Positions 9,235-18,187 of a stretch of DNA of 64,000 nucleotides are shown piece after piece (position 1 is the stretch's first letter; every line of letters begins with the position of its first letter). Location of the stretch: assembly GCF_001634365.1 (NCBI RefSeq), contig NZ_CP014579.1, positions 992,001 to 1,056,000 of the forward strand, read 5' to 3'. Source of the DNA: Paraburkholderia phytofirmans OLGA172. GTDB taxonomy: Bacteria > Pseudomonadota > Gammaproteobacteria > Burkholderiales > Burkholderiaceae. Both the position numbers and the translations under genes were made by a program. The notes beneath the pieces were generated by a model that saw only the letters and a program-made list of their open reading frames with translations, had not been told where the DNA came from and ran no database searches.

Positions 9235-10095
9235 TTACTTTTCCTGATCGCGGGCCGGCTGTTTGACACAGCCCAACGTATATCTCAGCGCGGCGGGCAG
9301 CAGCGCGCTCCAGACATCCCAGGTGTGGCCGCCGTCGATAATGCGCAGCGCCGCCGGATTCCCCGCCAGCCGAAGATGCGTATATAGCGATGACGCATCG
9401 GCCTGGATTGCGAGGTCGTCGTCGCCGGCGGCGATGAACATCGGCAGGCGATAGGGCTGGCTCATGTACCGCTCCCACTGCGCCGGATAGTTGAGCGCAC
9501 GCCAGACGTGCGGATCGAACTGCCGGTCCCCGAACACGCCGACGCGGCGCGCCGCCGAGGCGAGCGGCGGCTCGTTGGCATAGATCGCGGGACTTAGCAG
9601 GAGCGCGCCGCAAAAGAGATTGGGTTGCGTCATGGCGTAGCGCAATGCGCCGAAACCGCCCATCGAAACGCCGCCGATCATTCGCCCGCCACGCTGCGTC
9701 GCGACCGCGTAGCGCGTTTCGATCTCGGGCAGAAGATCGTCGAAGAACGCTGTTTCCATCTTCTCCTTGCGATCGACATACCAGTCGGTGCCGCCTTGCG
9801 GCATCACGATCGCGACCGGCGGTATCTCCTTGCGCTCGATCAGTGCGTCGGCGGTGGTTTGCAGGTGACCTTGCGTGAGCCAGTCGTTGGCGTCGCCGTT
9901 GTTGCCGTGCAGGAGGTAGAGCACGGGAATGCGCGCGGCGTCGTGACGATAGCCGGTGGGCAGATAGATCGTGTAGGCCCAGTCGCGGCCGAGCGCTTCG
10001 GAATGGAAGCTTCGGCTGATGACAGTGCCGGCGCTCGCCGGCGCGCCGACGGCGGCGCACAGCGCGAGGAGTGCGGAATGTAGGAATAGACGCAT
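9235..10095 (-). CDS. Secreted esterase, alpha/beta hydrolase (esterase D / PF00756 type)
   Basis: 286 residues. A cleavable signal peptide (MRLFLHSALLALCAAVGAPASA) points to the periplasm or outside. The mature part has the putative-esterase fold: LYLLHGNNGDANDW (oxyanion region), the nucleophile elbow GGVSMGGFGAL with Ser144, an acid in AAGDDDLA, and the catalytic His in IDGGHTWDVW. It resembles S-formylglutathione hydrolase and mycolyltransferase-like esterases, but the export signal argues against formaldehyde detoxification. The substrate is unknown. It is monocistronic and separated from the OpgC-like gene by an 8-bp tandem repeat. Confidence 0.85.
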   Translation of the reverse strand: MRLFLHSALLALCAAVGAPASAGTVISRSFHSEALGRDWAYTIYLPTGYRHDAARIPVLYLLHGNNGDANDWLTQGHLQTTADALIERKEIPPVAIVMPQGGTDWYVDRKEKMETAFFDDLLPEIETRYAVATQRGGRMIGGVSMGGFGALRYAMTQPNLFCGALLLSPAIYANEPPLASAARRVGVFGDRQFDPHVWRALNYPAQWERYMSQPYRLPMFIAAGDDDLAIQADASSLYTHLRLAGNPAALRIIDGGHTWDVWSALLPAALRYTLGCVKQPARDQEK

Positions 10096-10242
10096 TTCAG
10101 AGAAAAAGGCCGCCGCGCAGGTCGCGCGCGGCCGTCATGCTATCAGTTTCGGTAGTGGAAATCGGCAACTGCAAGCGGGGTAGCGATAACGAGGTAATTC
10201 GTTAGGCATTCAAGCTCGTTAGGCATGCAAGCGGCAACGGGA

Positions 10243-10282
10243 CAACACGGCAACACGGCAACACGGCAACACGGCAACACGG
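10243..10282. repeat. Tandem repeat, five copies of CAACACGG
   Basis: Five perfect head-to-tail copies of an 8-bp unit lie between the stop of the OpgC-like gene and the esterase gene. A perfect 8-bp microsatellite is prone to slippage. It is not in a coding frame that I believe in. Confidence 0.95.
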
Positions 10283-10316
10283 CAAAAGCTCGCGCGTGCA
10301 TGCGCACGCTGCTCGC

Positions 10317-11426
10317 TCAGGGCGAGGTTCTGAGACGCAAGTTCCAGAGACGCGTGGCGAAGCGCTTGAGCGGCTCCGACGCCTTGGCGACGGCGAACAG
10401 TGCGCCGACCGCACATGCGTCCGCCACCAGCCCGAGGGGATAGTTCAGATAGCCGTCGGTCGCGGCATACAGCACCGAATCGACGATCAGCGAAATCACG
10501 GCGCCTGCAATAAAGCACAGCAGCCCTTTACGGCCGATCATGCCGACCCACGGCATCCATTGAGCGAGCTTTCGTGCCCAGCCGAGCTGGATCAGGTTCG
10601 CGACGAGCCAGGCAATCGCGAGAAAATTGACGGCGCGCAGGTAGGAGAGGTTTTGCTTGAAGCTGGCATCGAGCGGCTCGCGTTCGATAAAAAGCTTGTA
10701 GCAGGCCGCGGCAGCAACCACGGCGAACGCCAGTACGCTGACCAGCCAGCCGAGCCGGTGCGCGCTGATCCGCTGATGGACCGGCTGGCAACGTGCCAGC
10801 ACGCCGAGCACGAACAGCAACTGCCAGGCAAACGGGTTGAAATCCCAGTGCATGTCCGGCGCGGCGGGCAGGTAGGCGTCGATAGCCGGTGCGCCCGCCC
10901 ACAGCGCGACACTGCCGGCTAGCAACAGCCATGGCTTGCTGCGCGCGAGCGGCAGGATCATGGGCACCAGCAGCGCGAAGAATACGTACATCGGCAACAC
11001 GGAAGCAAGATACGGCTGACGGCGCAATAGCAGGATGTCGCGCAGGGCGGCCACGGGGGTGTCCATCAGATCGTCGAGATCGGTGGTGGCGAGATTCGGG
11101 CCGTCGATACTGAACGCACTCAGCACCGCGCTGACCAGCAGCATCAAGCCGGCAGTGATGAGGAAGGCGCGATAGATTTCAAGCGAGCGCCGCAGGAAGC
11201 GGCTGCGCGCGGTCGCCTCGTTACGCCGTTCGGCGAGCGCCGCGTAGGCCGTCGCGGTAGCGAAGCCGCCGAGGAACACGAAAACCTCAGCCGCGTCGCA
11301 TAGTGCGTACGCATGCAGCGTGACGCGCGACAGAATACTGCCGCCGATATGATCGACGACGATGATCAGGAGAACCAGCCCGCGAAAAAAATCGAGCTCA
11401 AGCAAGCGGGATTGCGACTTTTGCAT
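10317..11426 (-). CDS. OpgC-like integral membrane protein
   Basis: 369-residue polytopic membrane protein of the OpgC family (PF10129). It opens with LELDFFRGLVLLIIVVDHIGG, the R-D-F-R-G and D-H segment typical of OpgC and other acyltransferase-3-like proteins. The next block, AEVFVFLGGFATATAYAAL, fits as well. About ten hydrophobic segments follow. In enterobacteria OpgC adds succinyl groups to osmoregulated periplasmic glucans. No opgGH is nearby, so the glucan role here is inferred from family only. The ATG at 11426 directly precedes the conserved N-terminal segment. Confidence 0.8.
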   Translation of the reverse strand: MQKSQSRLLELDFFRGLVLLIIVVDHIGGSILSRVTLHAYALCDAAEVFVFLGGFATATAYAALAERRNEATARSRFLRRSLEIYRAFLITAGLMLLVSAVLSAFSIDGPNLATTDLDDLMDTPVAALRDILLLRRQPYLASVLPMYVFFALLVPMILPLARSKPWLLLAGSVALWAGAPAIDAYLPAAPDMHWDFNPFAWQLLFVLGVLARCQPVHQRISAHRLGWLVSVLAFAVVAAAACYKLFIEREPLDASFKQNLSYLRAVNFLAIAWLVANLIQLGWARKLAQWMPWVGMIGRKGLLCFIAGAVISLIVDSVLYAATDGYLNYPLGLVADACAVGALFAVAKASEPLKRFATRLWNLRLRTSP

Positions 11427-11959
11427 AGTGTGGCGCCAAAAGCAGCCCCGTGCGACGGCGCGCTAGTCCAGCGCGGCAGGCGTCTCACAAAGCTTTTTGA
11501 AATTGGATGGGGTGTTGCGGCGGCCGGCCGGCCCGCGGATGGCCGCCCCGCGTCGCCGCTTGAAGCGGCCATGCGAGGCTCGGTTGCGGAGGCCAGTAAA
11601 AATGACTCGTTTGACAGCGAGGAGTTCCGCTGCGGTGCCGCAAAAGCTTTCGATTATATTTCTTTTCGTGATAAACCCGCTGCGGGACGCGCAGGGCGCC
11701 GCGCGGCCCAATGCGACAGCCGGCTTAAGTCCGGGCGGCGCGGCGCCGTTTACCTGAATAAGCGTCGCGGAAAAAGGGTCTGCTCCACGCAGTGGAGATT
11801 TCGCAACGTTTTGAGATATGGGAGTGACACCCGATGGACGGCGACGCAACGGCGTGTGAGGATTTCTGAAAACGCGGCGGGGTGGATAAACGCCTCAAGA
11901 AGCGTCAAAAAGAAAGCGGTTGGATCGAGGTCCCATCACTCGAGCTCAGGGAGATCATC
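11427..11959. other. Long leader/promoter region of the porin gene
   Basis: About 530 bases between the divergent OpgC-like gene and the porin. It holds no gene that I can support. An AT-richer patch around 11650-11680 is a possible promoter position. The frames here have no family similarity. Confidence 0.4.
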
Positions 11960-13141
11960 ATGAACAAGCAAGTGTTCGCGCTGGCTGTCTCCACCGCTTT
12001 GTCCGCAACCTCGTTAGCTATTTTCTCCCCGCCTGTTTCTGCCCAGACGAGCGTGACGCTGTACGGCGTACTCGACGAGGGCATCAACTACACCAACAAT
12101 GTCGGCCGCGGCCACGTCTATGAACTTGCGAGCGGCTATGCGCAAGGCAGCCGCTGGGGCTTGAAAGGCGCCGAGGAACTGGGCGGCGGACTGAAGGCGA
12201 TCTTCCAGCTGGAAAACGGCTTCGACGTCAGCTCCGGGCGGCTTGATCAGGGCGGCCGGATGTTCGGCCGCCAGGCGTTTGTCGGCTTGAGCTCGGAGCC
12301 ATACGGCACATTGACGTTCGGCCGCCAGTACGACTCGGTGGTCGACTATCTGGCGCCGACGACGGCCAACGGCAACTGGGCCGGGTTACTGTTCTCGCAT
12401 CCGTACGATAACGACAACACCGACAACTCATTCCGCCTCGACAACAGCGTCAAGTACACCAGCCCGTCGCTCTCGGGCTTTCAGTTCGGCGGCGTCTACA
12501 GCTTCAGCAACGACACGGGCTTCGCCAACAACCGCGCGTACAGTTTCGGCGGCCAGTACACCTACGGCGGACTGCTGGTGGCCGCGGCATATCTGCAGGC
12601 CGACAACCCCGGCAACGGCTCAAACGGCGCGATCACCGCGAACGATGCCAGCTTTATCGCCGCCCGCATGCGCGTGTTCGGCGGTGGCATCACGTATACC
12701 TTCGGCCCGGCGACTGCCGGCTTCGTGTACACCAACTCGAACTATCTGGATCCCACCGGCAACGGCTATCTCGGCGTGACGCCGCTTGTGCCGCTCGTGC
12801 CGCCAGGCGTGTTATTGAATTCGCTGAAGTATCAGAACTTCGAGGTGAACGGCAAGTATCAGATTTCGCCGATGCTGTTCGTCGGCGCGCAGTACGTGTA
12901 CTCGATGGAAACCTACGACGCTTCGAGCGGCGGCGTGAAGCCGAAGATTCATTCGTTCGGCTTGATGGCGGACTACAACCTGTCCAAGCGCACCGACGTG
13001 TACATTCAGGGCGAATATCAGCAGGTGACCGGCGACCCCACCTACTCGATTCTTGACGATGCGTTTACGCCGGGCACCCAGTCGCCGTCATCGACGTCGA
13101 AGCAGGTCGTGCTGCGTGCAGCGATACGGCATAAGTTCTAG
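11960..13141 (+). CDS. Gram-negative trimeric porin (Burkholderia OpcP/Omp38 type)
   Basis: 393 residues. A signal peptide of about 30 residues ends in SPPVSAQ. The mature N-terminus SSVTLYG-like block (TSVTLYGVLDEGINYTNN) and WGLKGAEELGGGLKAIFQLENGF are diagnostic of the 16-strand general porins of Burkholderiales. It ends in Phe (AAIRHKF), the usual outer-membrane insertion signal. The start at 11960 has GGGAG just upstream. A longer frame from 11882 is not supported by a signal peptide. It is a single gene. A second porin of the same family lies at 41816-42988. Confidence 0.95.
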   Translation: MNKQVFALAVSTALSATSLAIFSPPVSAQTSVTLYGVLDEGINYTNNVGRGHVYELASGYAQGSRWGLKGAEELGGGLKAIFQLENGFDVSSGRLDQGGRMFGRQAFVGLSSEPYGTLTFGRQYDSVVDYLAPTTANGNWAGLLFSHPYDNDNTDNSFRLDNSVKYTSPSLSGFQFGGVYSFSNDTGFANNRAYSFGGQYTYGGLLVAAAYLQADNPGNGSNGAITANDASFIAARMRVFGGGITYTFGPATAGFVYTNSNYLDPTGNGYLGVTPLVPLVPPGVLLNSLKYQNFEVNGKYQISPMLFVGAQYVYSMETYDASSGGVKPKIHSFGLMADYNLSKRTDVYIQGEYQQVTGDPTYSILDDAFTPGTQSPSSTSKQVVLRAAIRHKF

Positions 13142-13225
13142 GCGCGGCAGGGCGTGCCGGCCATATGCGGAATGATGACTTCAAGACAAAGCGTGAAGGA
13201 TGTCGCTTTTCCGTGTGACCGGAAA

Positions 13226-13555
13226 TTAGTTCATCACGTAGTTCTGAATCAGAATCCCGATTATTACTCCGGCTGGAATACCGAAGGTTCTACCGCGAAT
13301 GGTCGCGCTCAGATCTTCGTCGAGTACGAAGCTGCAGCGGCGTTCACGCCAGACGGTTTTATAGGCCAATGGTTTTGCATCGACGATTACGATCGAAACG
13401 AGCGCGGTCAGAATGACCTGTTCCAAAGCATGCAGCTTCGCGATAAACGGCGAAAATTCACCGGCATTGCACAGCAACACCATCACGACTGCGGCGATCA
13501 GGGCGCCGAAAAAGAAACCACCCATGAATCTGTTCGCTGAATTTAGAGAATCCAC
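13226..13555 (-). CDS. Small hypothetical inner-membrane protein
   Basis: 109 residues, not assigned to a family. There are hydrophobic segments at about residues 11-30 (MGGFFFGALIAAVVMVLLC), 44-60 (QVILTALVSIVIVDAK) and at the C-terminus (GIPAGVIIGILIQNYVMN), with a charged loop KTVWRERRCSFVLDEDLS between them. The pattern of hydrophobicity and the codon third positions make it look like a real gene. The GTG at 13555 has GAGG six bases upstream. An ATG at 13525 is the alternative. It converges with the porin. Confidence 0.55.
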   Translation of the reverse strand: MDSLNSANRFMGGFFFGALIAAVVMVLLCNAGEFSPFIAKLHALEQVILTALVSIVIVDAKPLAYKTVWRERRCSFVLDEDLSATIRGRTFGIPAGVIIGILIQNYVMN

Positions 13556-14458
13556 TTAAACCTCAAATCATCCGCCGGCTTATCGAGCTGACGAAGTAAA
13601 AAATATACTGACGGAAATGGCTTGCCCGTTTAAAGACTCGCAACGCTTTGACAGCGAGGCAGGCTTCAAAAGGACCCGTAAGGATATTTTCTTGACGTTC
13701 TTCAACATATCGTCTCTTTCCCAACGTCGCGTGGGATTAGTCGGAAATGCCGGGCGCGCCGGCAGGCCGCTGACAGAACAGCCGATAGGCATTCCACCCG
13801 TCCGCTCGTCAACCCATTTTTCCCTCGATGCGCACCGTCGCCGCGGCTGGCAATTCAAGGTTTGGCGGCGCTTTGCCGTTAAAGCAAACGTTGCCGTGCG
13901 GTCATCCGGCGGCGCAGCCGCTTACGGGTCTTTGCGATCGCGCGGGTAGCGGCGCGAGGCCGACCCGCGCATGAGGCGCTGGCAGATCTTGTGCACCGGG
14001 TTATGCCGCCAGGGCGGCCGCGACCGGACCTGCACGGAGCAGCGGCTGCTTGAGGGCATGCGGCGCTGGACTGGTTGCGCACGCAACCGTGTCTGCAACA
14101 CCATAAGTAAGGTTTGTATCAGAGTGTGCGAGGCGGGACGTTTTTTTAAAAACGCACTTTACAATTCCGCGTGAATTTTAATCGGCAATCTGGCCTTTTT
14201 CGCAGAAGATCGCCTGCTATCGAGCATCCGGGCGTCTGGCGTCTGGCGTCCGGGCTTCGAGGCTTCGAGGCTTCGAGGCTTCGAGGCTTCCCGGCTTCCG
14301 GCAAGGCAAAAAAGGTTGGGTTGGACGGCAACGCACGGGTGGGCGCCGCACGAGGCGGCCTCGCTGTGTCGCGAAAGGGAGCAGAGCTTCGTAAGAACGC
14401 GCGCTTCGCACGCGACAGGGCAGCACTCGGCTCGCCAATAAAAAAGCAGGAGTCGAAT
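13556..14458. other. Gene-poor stretch
   Basis: About 900 bases without a gene that I can defend. Short open frames on both strands (for example 13617-13949 on plus) have arginine/serine-rich translations typical of GC-rich shadows. Notable contents are an A/T palindrome, CGTTTTT-TT-AAAAACG, at 14139-14154, and the 8-bp tandem array at 14253-14284. I found no tRNA-like cloverleaf by eye. Confidence 0.4.
14253..14284. repeat. Tandem repeat, four copies of GGCTTCGA with degenerate flanks
   Basis: Four perfect copies of an 8-bp unit are followed by two degenerate ones (GGCTTCCC, GGCTTCCG) and preceded by GCGTCTG duplications. The array sits about 175 bases upstream of the NlpD-like lipoprotein start, in its leader region. 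The unit length equals that of the array at 10243 but the sequence is unrelated. Confidence 0.93.
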
Positions 14459-15466
14459 ATGTTGGGAAAGCGTTTCGACCGAACAATGATGGCCAGTCTG
14501 GCTGGCGTGTGGGTCGCGCTGGCGGTCAGCGGTTGTGCGAATGTGGGACAGCAGGGCGCGCAAACCGGCGCGGCATCGGGTGCATCGGCTGCGTCCGGTG
14601 TGCCGGCAGCGGCTGCAGCGCCGGCTTCCAATGCGGTTGCAGGCACGTCGGTCGAGCTGGCCGCCGACGACGGCACACCGCTTAAAAAGGCGCCGCCTCT
14701 GGTGTATCGCGTCAAGCGTGGCGACACGTTGGCGCGCATCGCGCAGCATCATCATTGCAGTGTCAGGCAGTTGCAGGCGTGGAATGGCCTCAAGCCTTCC
14801 TCGCGGTTAAAGCGCGGGCAGGTGCTGCACGTCGCCTCGCCGGAAACGGTGCGAGCGGTTAATGCGGCCACAGCGGCGGCCACAGCGGCGGCCACTGCGA
14901 CGGCCAACGCGGCGGCCAACGCGGCTGCTGCTGCGAAAGGTGCCGCGGCGTCCGCGCCGGCTGTTCCGCTCGCCGCGCAGCAAGCGTCTGCGGCCACCAC
15001 CGCGCAGGCAACGGCGCAGTCCGCCACGCAATCGCCCGCGCCCAGCGCTGCTGAGGCGCGCGAAGTTGCGCAGCAGATTTCCCGGCATGCGAACGGCGTG
15101 TCGCTGGCATGGCCTGCGGGTGGCCGCGTCGTAGAGGCTTTTCAGCCTGGCGAAACGCGCGGCATCGAAATCGGCGGCAAGGCGGGCGATCCGGTGCGGG
15201 CCGCGGCCGGCGGCAAGGTGATGTACGCCGGCACGGGTCTGAATGGCTACGGCAGTCTGATCATCGTCCAGCACAACAAGGACTTTCTGACCGCGTACTC
15301 GCATAACCGCAAGCTGCTGGTGAGAATCGGCGACATCGTGCGGCAGGGGCAGCAGATTGCCGAGATGGGCGATGAAAGCAACTCGCGCGTCTCCGTAGGC
15401 TTCGAGTTGCGCCGCGACGGCAAGCCGATCGATCCGCTGCCGTATTTGCCGCAAGGCCGCGGCTAG
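14459..15466 (+). CDS. LysM/M23 (LytM-like) lipoprotein, NlpD-type amidase activator
   Basis: 335 residues. The signal peptide has a lipobox (LAVSGC, Cys26), so this is a lipoprotein. A LysM domain at about residues 82-125 (YRVKRGDTLARIAQHHHCS) is followed by an Ala-rich linker and a C-terminal M23 domain from about residue 215 (GIEIGGKAGDPVRAAAGGKVMYAG). The zinc site looks degenerate: the HxH of active LytM enzymes is replaced in NSRVSVGFELRR, and the first His/Asp motif reads GIEIG. That matches NlpD/EnvC-like activators of septal amidases rather than a peptidase. The ATG at 14459 has AGGAG seven bases upstream; the frame continues upstream to 14171 only as repeat sequence. Confidence 0.85.
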   Translation: MLGKRFDRTMMASLAGVWVALAVSGCANVGQQGAQTGAASGASAASGVPAAAAAPASNAVAGTSVELAADDGTPLKKAPPLVYRVKRGDTLARIAQHHHCSVRQLQAWNGLKPSSRLKRGQVLHVASPETVRAVNAATAAATAAATATANAAANAAAAAKGAAASAPAVPLAAQQASAATTAQATAQSATQSPAPSAAEAREVAQQISRHANGVSLAWPAGGRVVEAFQPGETRGIEIGGKAGDPVRAAAGGKVMYAGTGLNGYGSLIIVQHNKDFLTAYSHNRKLLVRIGDIVRQGQQIAEMGDESNSRVSVGFELRRDGKPIDPLPYLPQGRG

Positions 15467-15609
15467 GCGATAGCGGGCGATTATTCGTCAACTCTGAACA
15501 AGCAGCGATCCCGGTAAATCGATTGTCGCGAATTTTCCGGGATCGCCGCTTTGTCACATTCAGGTCTCCGGCTCCAGTGCTGGGCAGATCCGCTAACGGC
15601 CGCGCGCCT

Positions 15610-16428
15610 TCAATCGAACCACCGCAGCGCCGCCGCGACGATCGCTTCGGGCGCATCTTCCTGCAGCAGATGACCGGCCTTAGGCACCGCCTGAAAGTGT
15701 GCCTCGGGTATGACTGCCGCCAGTTGCCGGCCGCGTTCGAGCGGAATCCATTGGTCGTCTTCGCCCCACAGGATTTGCGTCGGGCAACGCATCTGCGAGT
15801 AGCGTGTTTCGACCGCGTCGGTGTAGCGCTGATCCATTTGGGCGATCTGGCGGTAGAACGCGGCTTGTCCTGTTGCCCCGAGCCACGGCGTCACATAAGG
15901 CGCGAGTTCCTCGTCCGGAATGTCGCGGGCGATGGCGCCACGCACGTATGCCTTCACCACCGCTTCGTGGATATACGGCGGCAGGCCGGCGAAGGCCGCG
16001 CCGTGTTCGCGCACGTGCTGCACGAACGGCGATCCCTATGGTGCGACGGCGACCGGATCGATCAGCGTGAGGCTGCGATAGTCGCACCCGTCAATGAGAT
16101 GCGCGCGCAAGGAAGTCGCGCCGCCGAAATCGTGCGCGATGACGTCCGGATTCGTCAGTTGCCAATGCGCGAGCAATTCCGCCAGCAGCACGTTCTGCAC
16201 GCCGAGCGAGACGTCCTGAGCGTCGCGTTGCTCGGATTGGCCGTAGCCAAGCAGATCGTAGTAATACACGGTGCGAACTTGCGCGAGATGCGGGGCGATG
16301 CGATGCCACACGTACGAAGAAAACGGTGTGCCGTGAACCAGCACCAGCGGCGGGCCGTTGCCGGTCACGCGAAAGCGCACGCTTTGATCGCGGAATGTAT
16401 AGCTTTCGGGAAGCGGCCAGTTTTGCAT
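15610..16428 (-). pseudogene. Alpha/beta hydrolase (haloalkane dehalogenase/epoxide hydrolase type) broken by an in-frame amber codon
   Basis: The two parts are in the same frame. The first (from 16428, MQNWPLPESYTF) carries the HGTPFSSYVWH oxyanion region and the nucleophile elbow AHDFGGATS with Asp. It ends at a TAG (complement of 16036-16038) directly after DPVAVAP. The frame then continues GSPFVQHVREHG and on through the acid GEDDQWIP and the His of PKAGHLLQEDAP to 15610. A single TGG to TAG change (Trp to stop) explains it. All catalytic residues are otherwise intact, so the mutation looks recent, or it is a sequencing error. Full length would be about 272 residues. An ATG at 16023 could restart only the C-terminal half, which lacks the nucleophile. 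Confidence 0.88.
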
Positions 16429-16886
16429 AGCGGTAAGCGTCGCGAGAAAGTTTGCTTACCTTAGCAGGGCGCATCAAAACGCGCTGACCGGCCTTTCGTG
16501 GCATCCTCAGAACGCCTCCCGCAAAATCTCACCTTTGTTTTAGTCAGCAAAACCAGGCAAATTCAAAAGAGTGTGGCTCACGGCGTCGCCGGATTGACCG
16601 GCGAGCGGCGCAGACACAGCGCACTGTTACGAAACGAGTATGAATCACCTTGAAATAAGGTGTCGTTGTGTTGGCTGGATTCGGAAAGCCTGGTAATCGT
16701 CGGGGACGCGTCGATTCTGTATTCGACGTGGCGACGCGTGATCGATCGAAATGCGCGCGTGGCAAAGGTGAGAGAATCCGGGAGCCGAAGTCTCAACCAT
16801 CACTGGACGCCGTACTGCCGTGTTCAACCACAGCGACGGCGTCCAGCCAACGTCAACGAAGCCCAGGCGAAGTCACGCGCCGCCGG
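16429..16886. other. Intergenic region
   Basis: About 460 bases between two minus-strand genes. It contains a small hairpin, CACCTT-N5-AAGGTG, at 16646-16662. I see no gene; the open frames lack family similarity. Confidence 0.4.
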
Positions 16887-17285
16887 CTACTTCGCTTCAG
16901 TGCCGCGCAGCAATTGCGAAACCTGGCCGTGGTGATGGAGGATCGCCGGGTCGGCTTGCAGGAGCGGCAAGTAGCGCGGCAGGAACGCGTTATCGGGCTG
17001 GTCGGGAGAAAAGAGGCCGGTGACGGCTTCGGCAGCGGCGAGCCGATCGGCAGCCTCTGCTTCCTTGTCGTCGAGAATCTCGTCGACGTTTGCGATCACC
17101 GTGGAGAGCGGCGTGAGCCAGCGGAACCCCGAACCGTTGATGAGCACCTGCAGGAAGGCCGCCGGCGTCACGGGACCGTATTCCTTTTCGTACGACGCGC
17201 GCTCGTGATCGAGAATCGACTTATGCAGCGCCAATAGCGGTTTGCGAATTTCCGAGAGGAATTGAATGCATTGCTGGTCGTTCAT
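16887..17285 (-). CDS. Hypothetical conserved protein
   Basis: 132 residues, mostly alpha-helical by composition (MNDQQCIQFLSEIRKPLLAL; IANVDEILDDKEAEAADRLAAAEAVTGLF). There is no signal peptide or membrane segment. I recognise no named domain. The alternation of charged and hydrophobic residues and the good start argue for a real gene: the ATG at 17285 has AAGGAG nine bases upstream. A frame extending to 17309 is less likely. It is a single gene, divergent from the Mo-dehydrogenase operon. Confidence 0.6.
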   Translation of the reverse strand: MNDQQCIQFLSEIRKPLLALHKSILDHERASYEKEYGPVTPAAFLQVLINGSGFRWLTPLSTVIANVDEILDDKEAEAADRLAAAEAVTGLFSPDQPDNAFLPRYLPLLQADPAILHHHGQVSQLLRGTEAK

Positions 17286-17730
17286 CTTGCCGCTCCTTCG
17301 GATAGTCATGCCGGATCAAGCCGGGCGATCGGGTCAAGCCAGATCCATGCTAACAAAATCGCATCAGGACGCATCAATAAGAATGAGGCACGTATGTGAA
17401 GCGCGTCAGATCAAGCCAATGCGGCAATGGTAACGCATTGATTTGAATCCCGTTTCACTTCCGGCAGGGGCGGCAGCCGCGCCCTTTTCGCCGCGTGGAC
17501 ACATTGCGGACATGCCCGCGCTATCTGCGAACTTCTTTGTCCACGGCTACAATTCTCCGGTCTTTTCCAGCGCAATCGCGCTGCGCATCATTTACTGCAC
17601 GCATTGAACTGCAACCGCGTCGCGCACTAGCACGACCTGTCGAATAAACACGGCAAGTCTGTGCGTTTTGGTTCGACGTTTCTGCCTAGACAGACGCCTG
17701 ACAAACAATAATCCCCACCCGGAGCCGCCC
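17286..17730. other. Divergent control region of the molybdenum dehydrogenase operon
   Basis: About 445 bases that must contain the operon promoter. No clear operator or sigma-54 element was seen. No gene. Confidence 0.4.
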
Positions 17731-18186
17731 ATGACAACGTTCAATATCAACGGCCAGACTCATACTGTCGACGCGCCGCCCGACATGCCCCTGCTGTGGG
17801 TCTTACGCGACCTCGTCGGCTTGACCGGCACCAAGTTCGGTTGCGGCATCGCTCAATGCGGCGCATGCACCGTGCATCTCGATGGCGTCGCGGTGCGCTC
17901 GTGCGTGCTGCCGGCGGCGGCTGTCGGCGACAAGAAAATCACCACCATCGAAGCGGTCGGCAGCACGCCGGCCGGGGAGAAGGTGCAGCAGGCATGGCGT
18001 CAGCTGGACGTCGTGCAATGCGGCTACTGTCAGTCGGGGCAGGTGATGTCGGCGGCATCGCTGATCGCGAGCAACCCCAATCCGACCGACGCGGATATCG
18101 ACGCCGCCATGGCCGGCAACATTTGCCGCTGTGGGACGTACAACCGAATTCGCGCGGCGATCAAGCAAGCCGCGAAGGGAGCCTGA
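17731..18186 (+). CDS. 2Fe-2S subunit of a periplasmic molybdenum dehydrogenase (IorA-like)
   Basis: 151 residues of the xanthine dehydrogenase small-subunit type. A plant-ferredoxin-like cluster has Cys38, 43, 46 and 58 ([16 protein letters not shown]). A second C-terminal [2Fe-2S] domain carries QCGYCQSGQ and NICRCGTY. It passes electrons from the Mo centre of the next gene to the cytochrome subunit. It has no signal peptide of its own and is expected to be co-exported with its Tat-bearing partner. The ATG at 17731 has GGAG just upstream. The stop is one base before the next start. Confidence 0.92.
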   Translation: MTTFNINGQTHTVDAPPDMPLLWVLRDLVGLTGTKFGCGIAQCGACTVHLDGVAVRSCVLPAAAVGDKKITTIEAVGSTPAGEKVQQAWRQLDVVQCGYCQSGQVMSAASLIASNPNPTDADIDAAMAGNICRCGTYNRIRAAIKQAAKGA

Positions 18187-18187
18187 C

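Noticed and set aside
13617..13949. Plus-strand frame of 110 codons in the gene-poor stretch
   Set aside because: Composition and lack of a ribosome site suggest noise; I could not place any segment in a family.
14253..14458. N-terminal extension of the NlpD-like protein back to 14171
   Set aside because: The extension is coded by tandem repeats and carries no signal peptide, while ATG 14459 gives a ribosome site and a proper lipobox.
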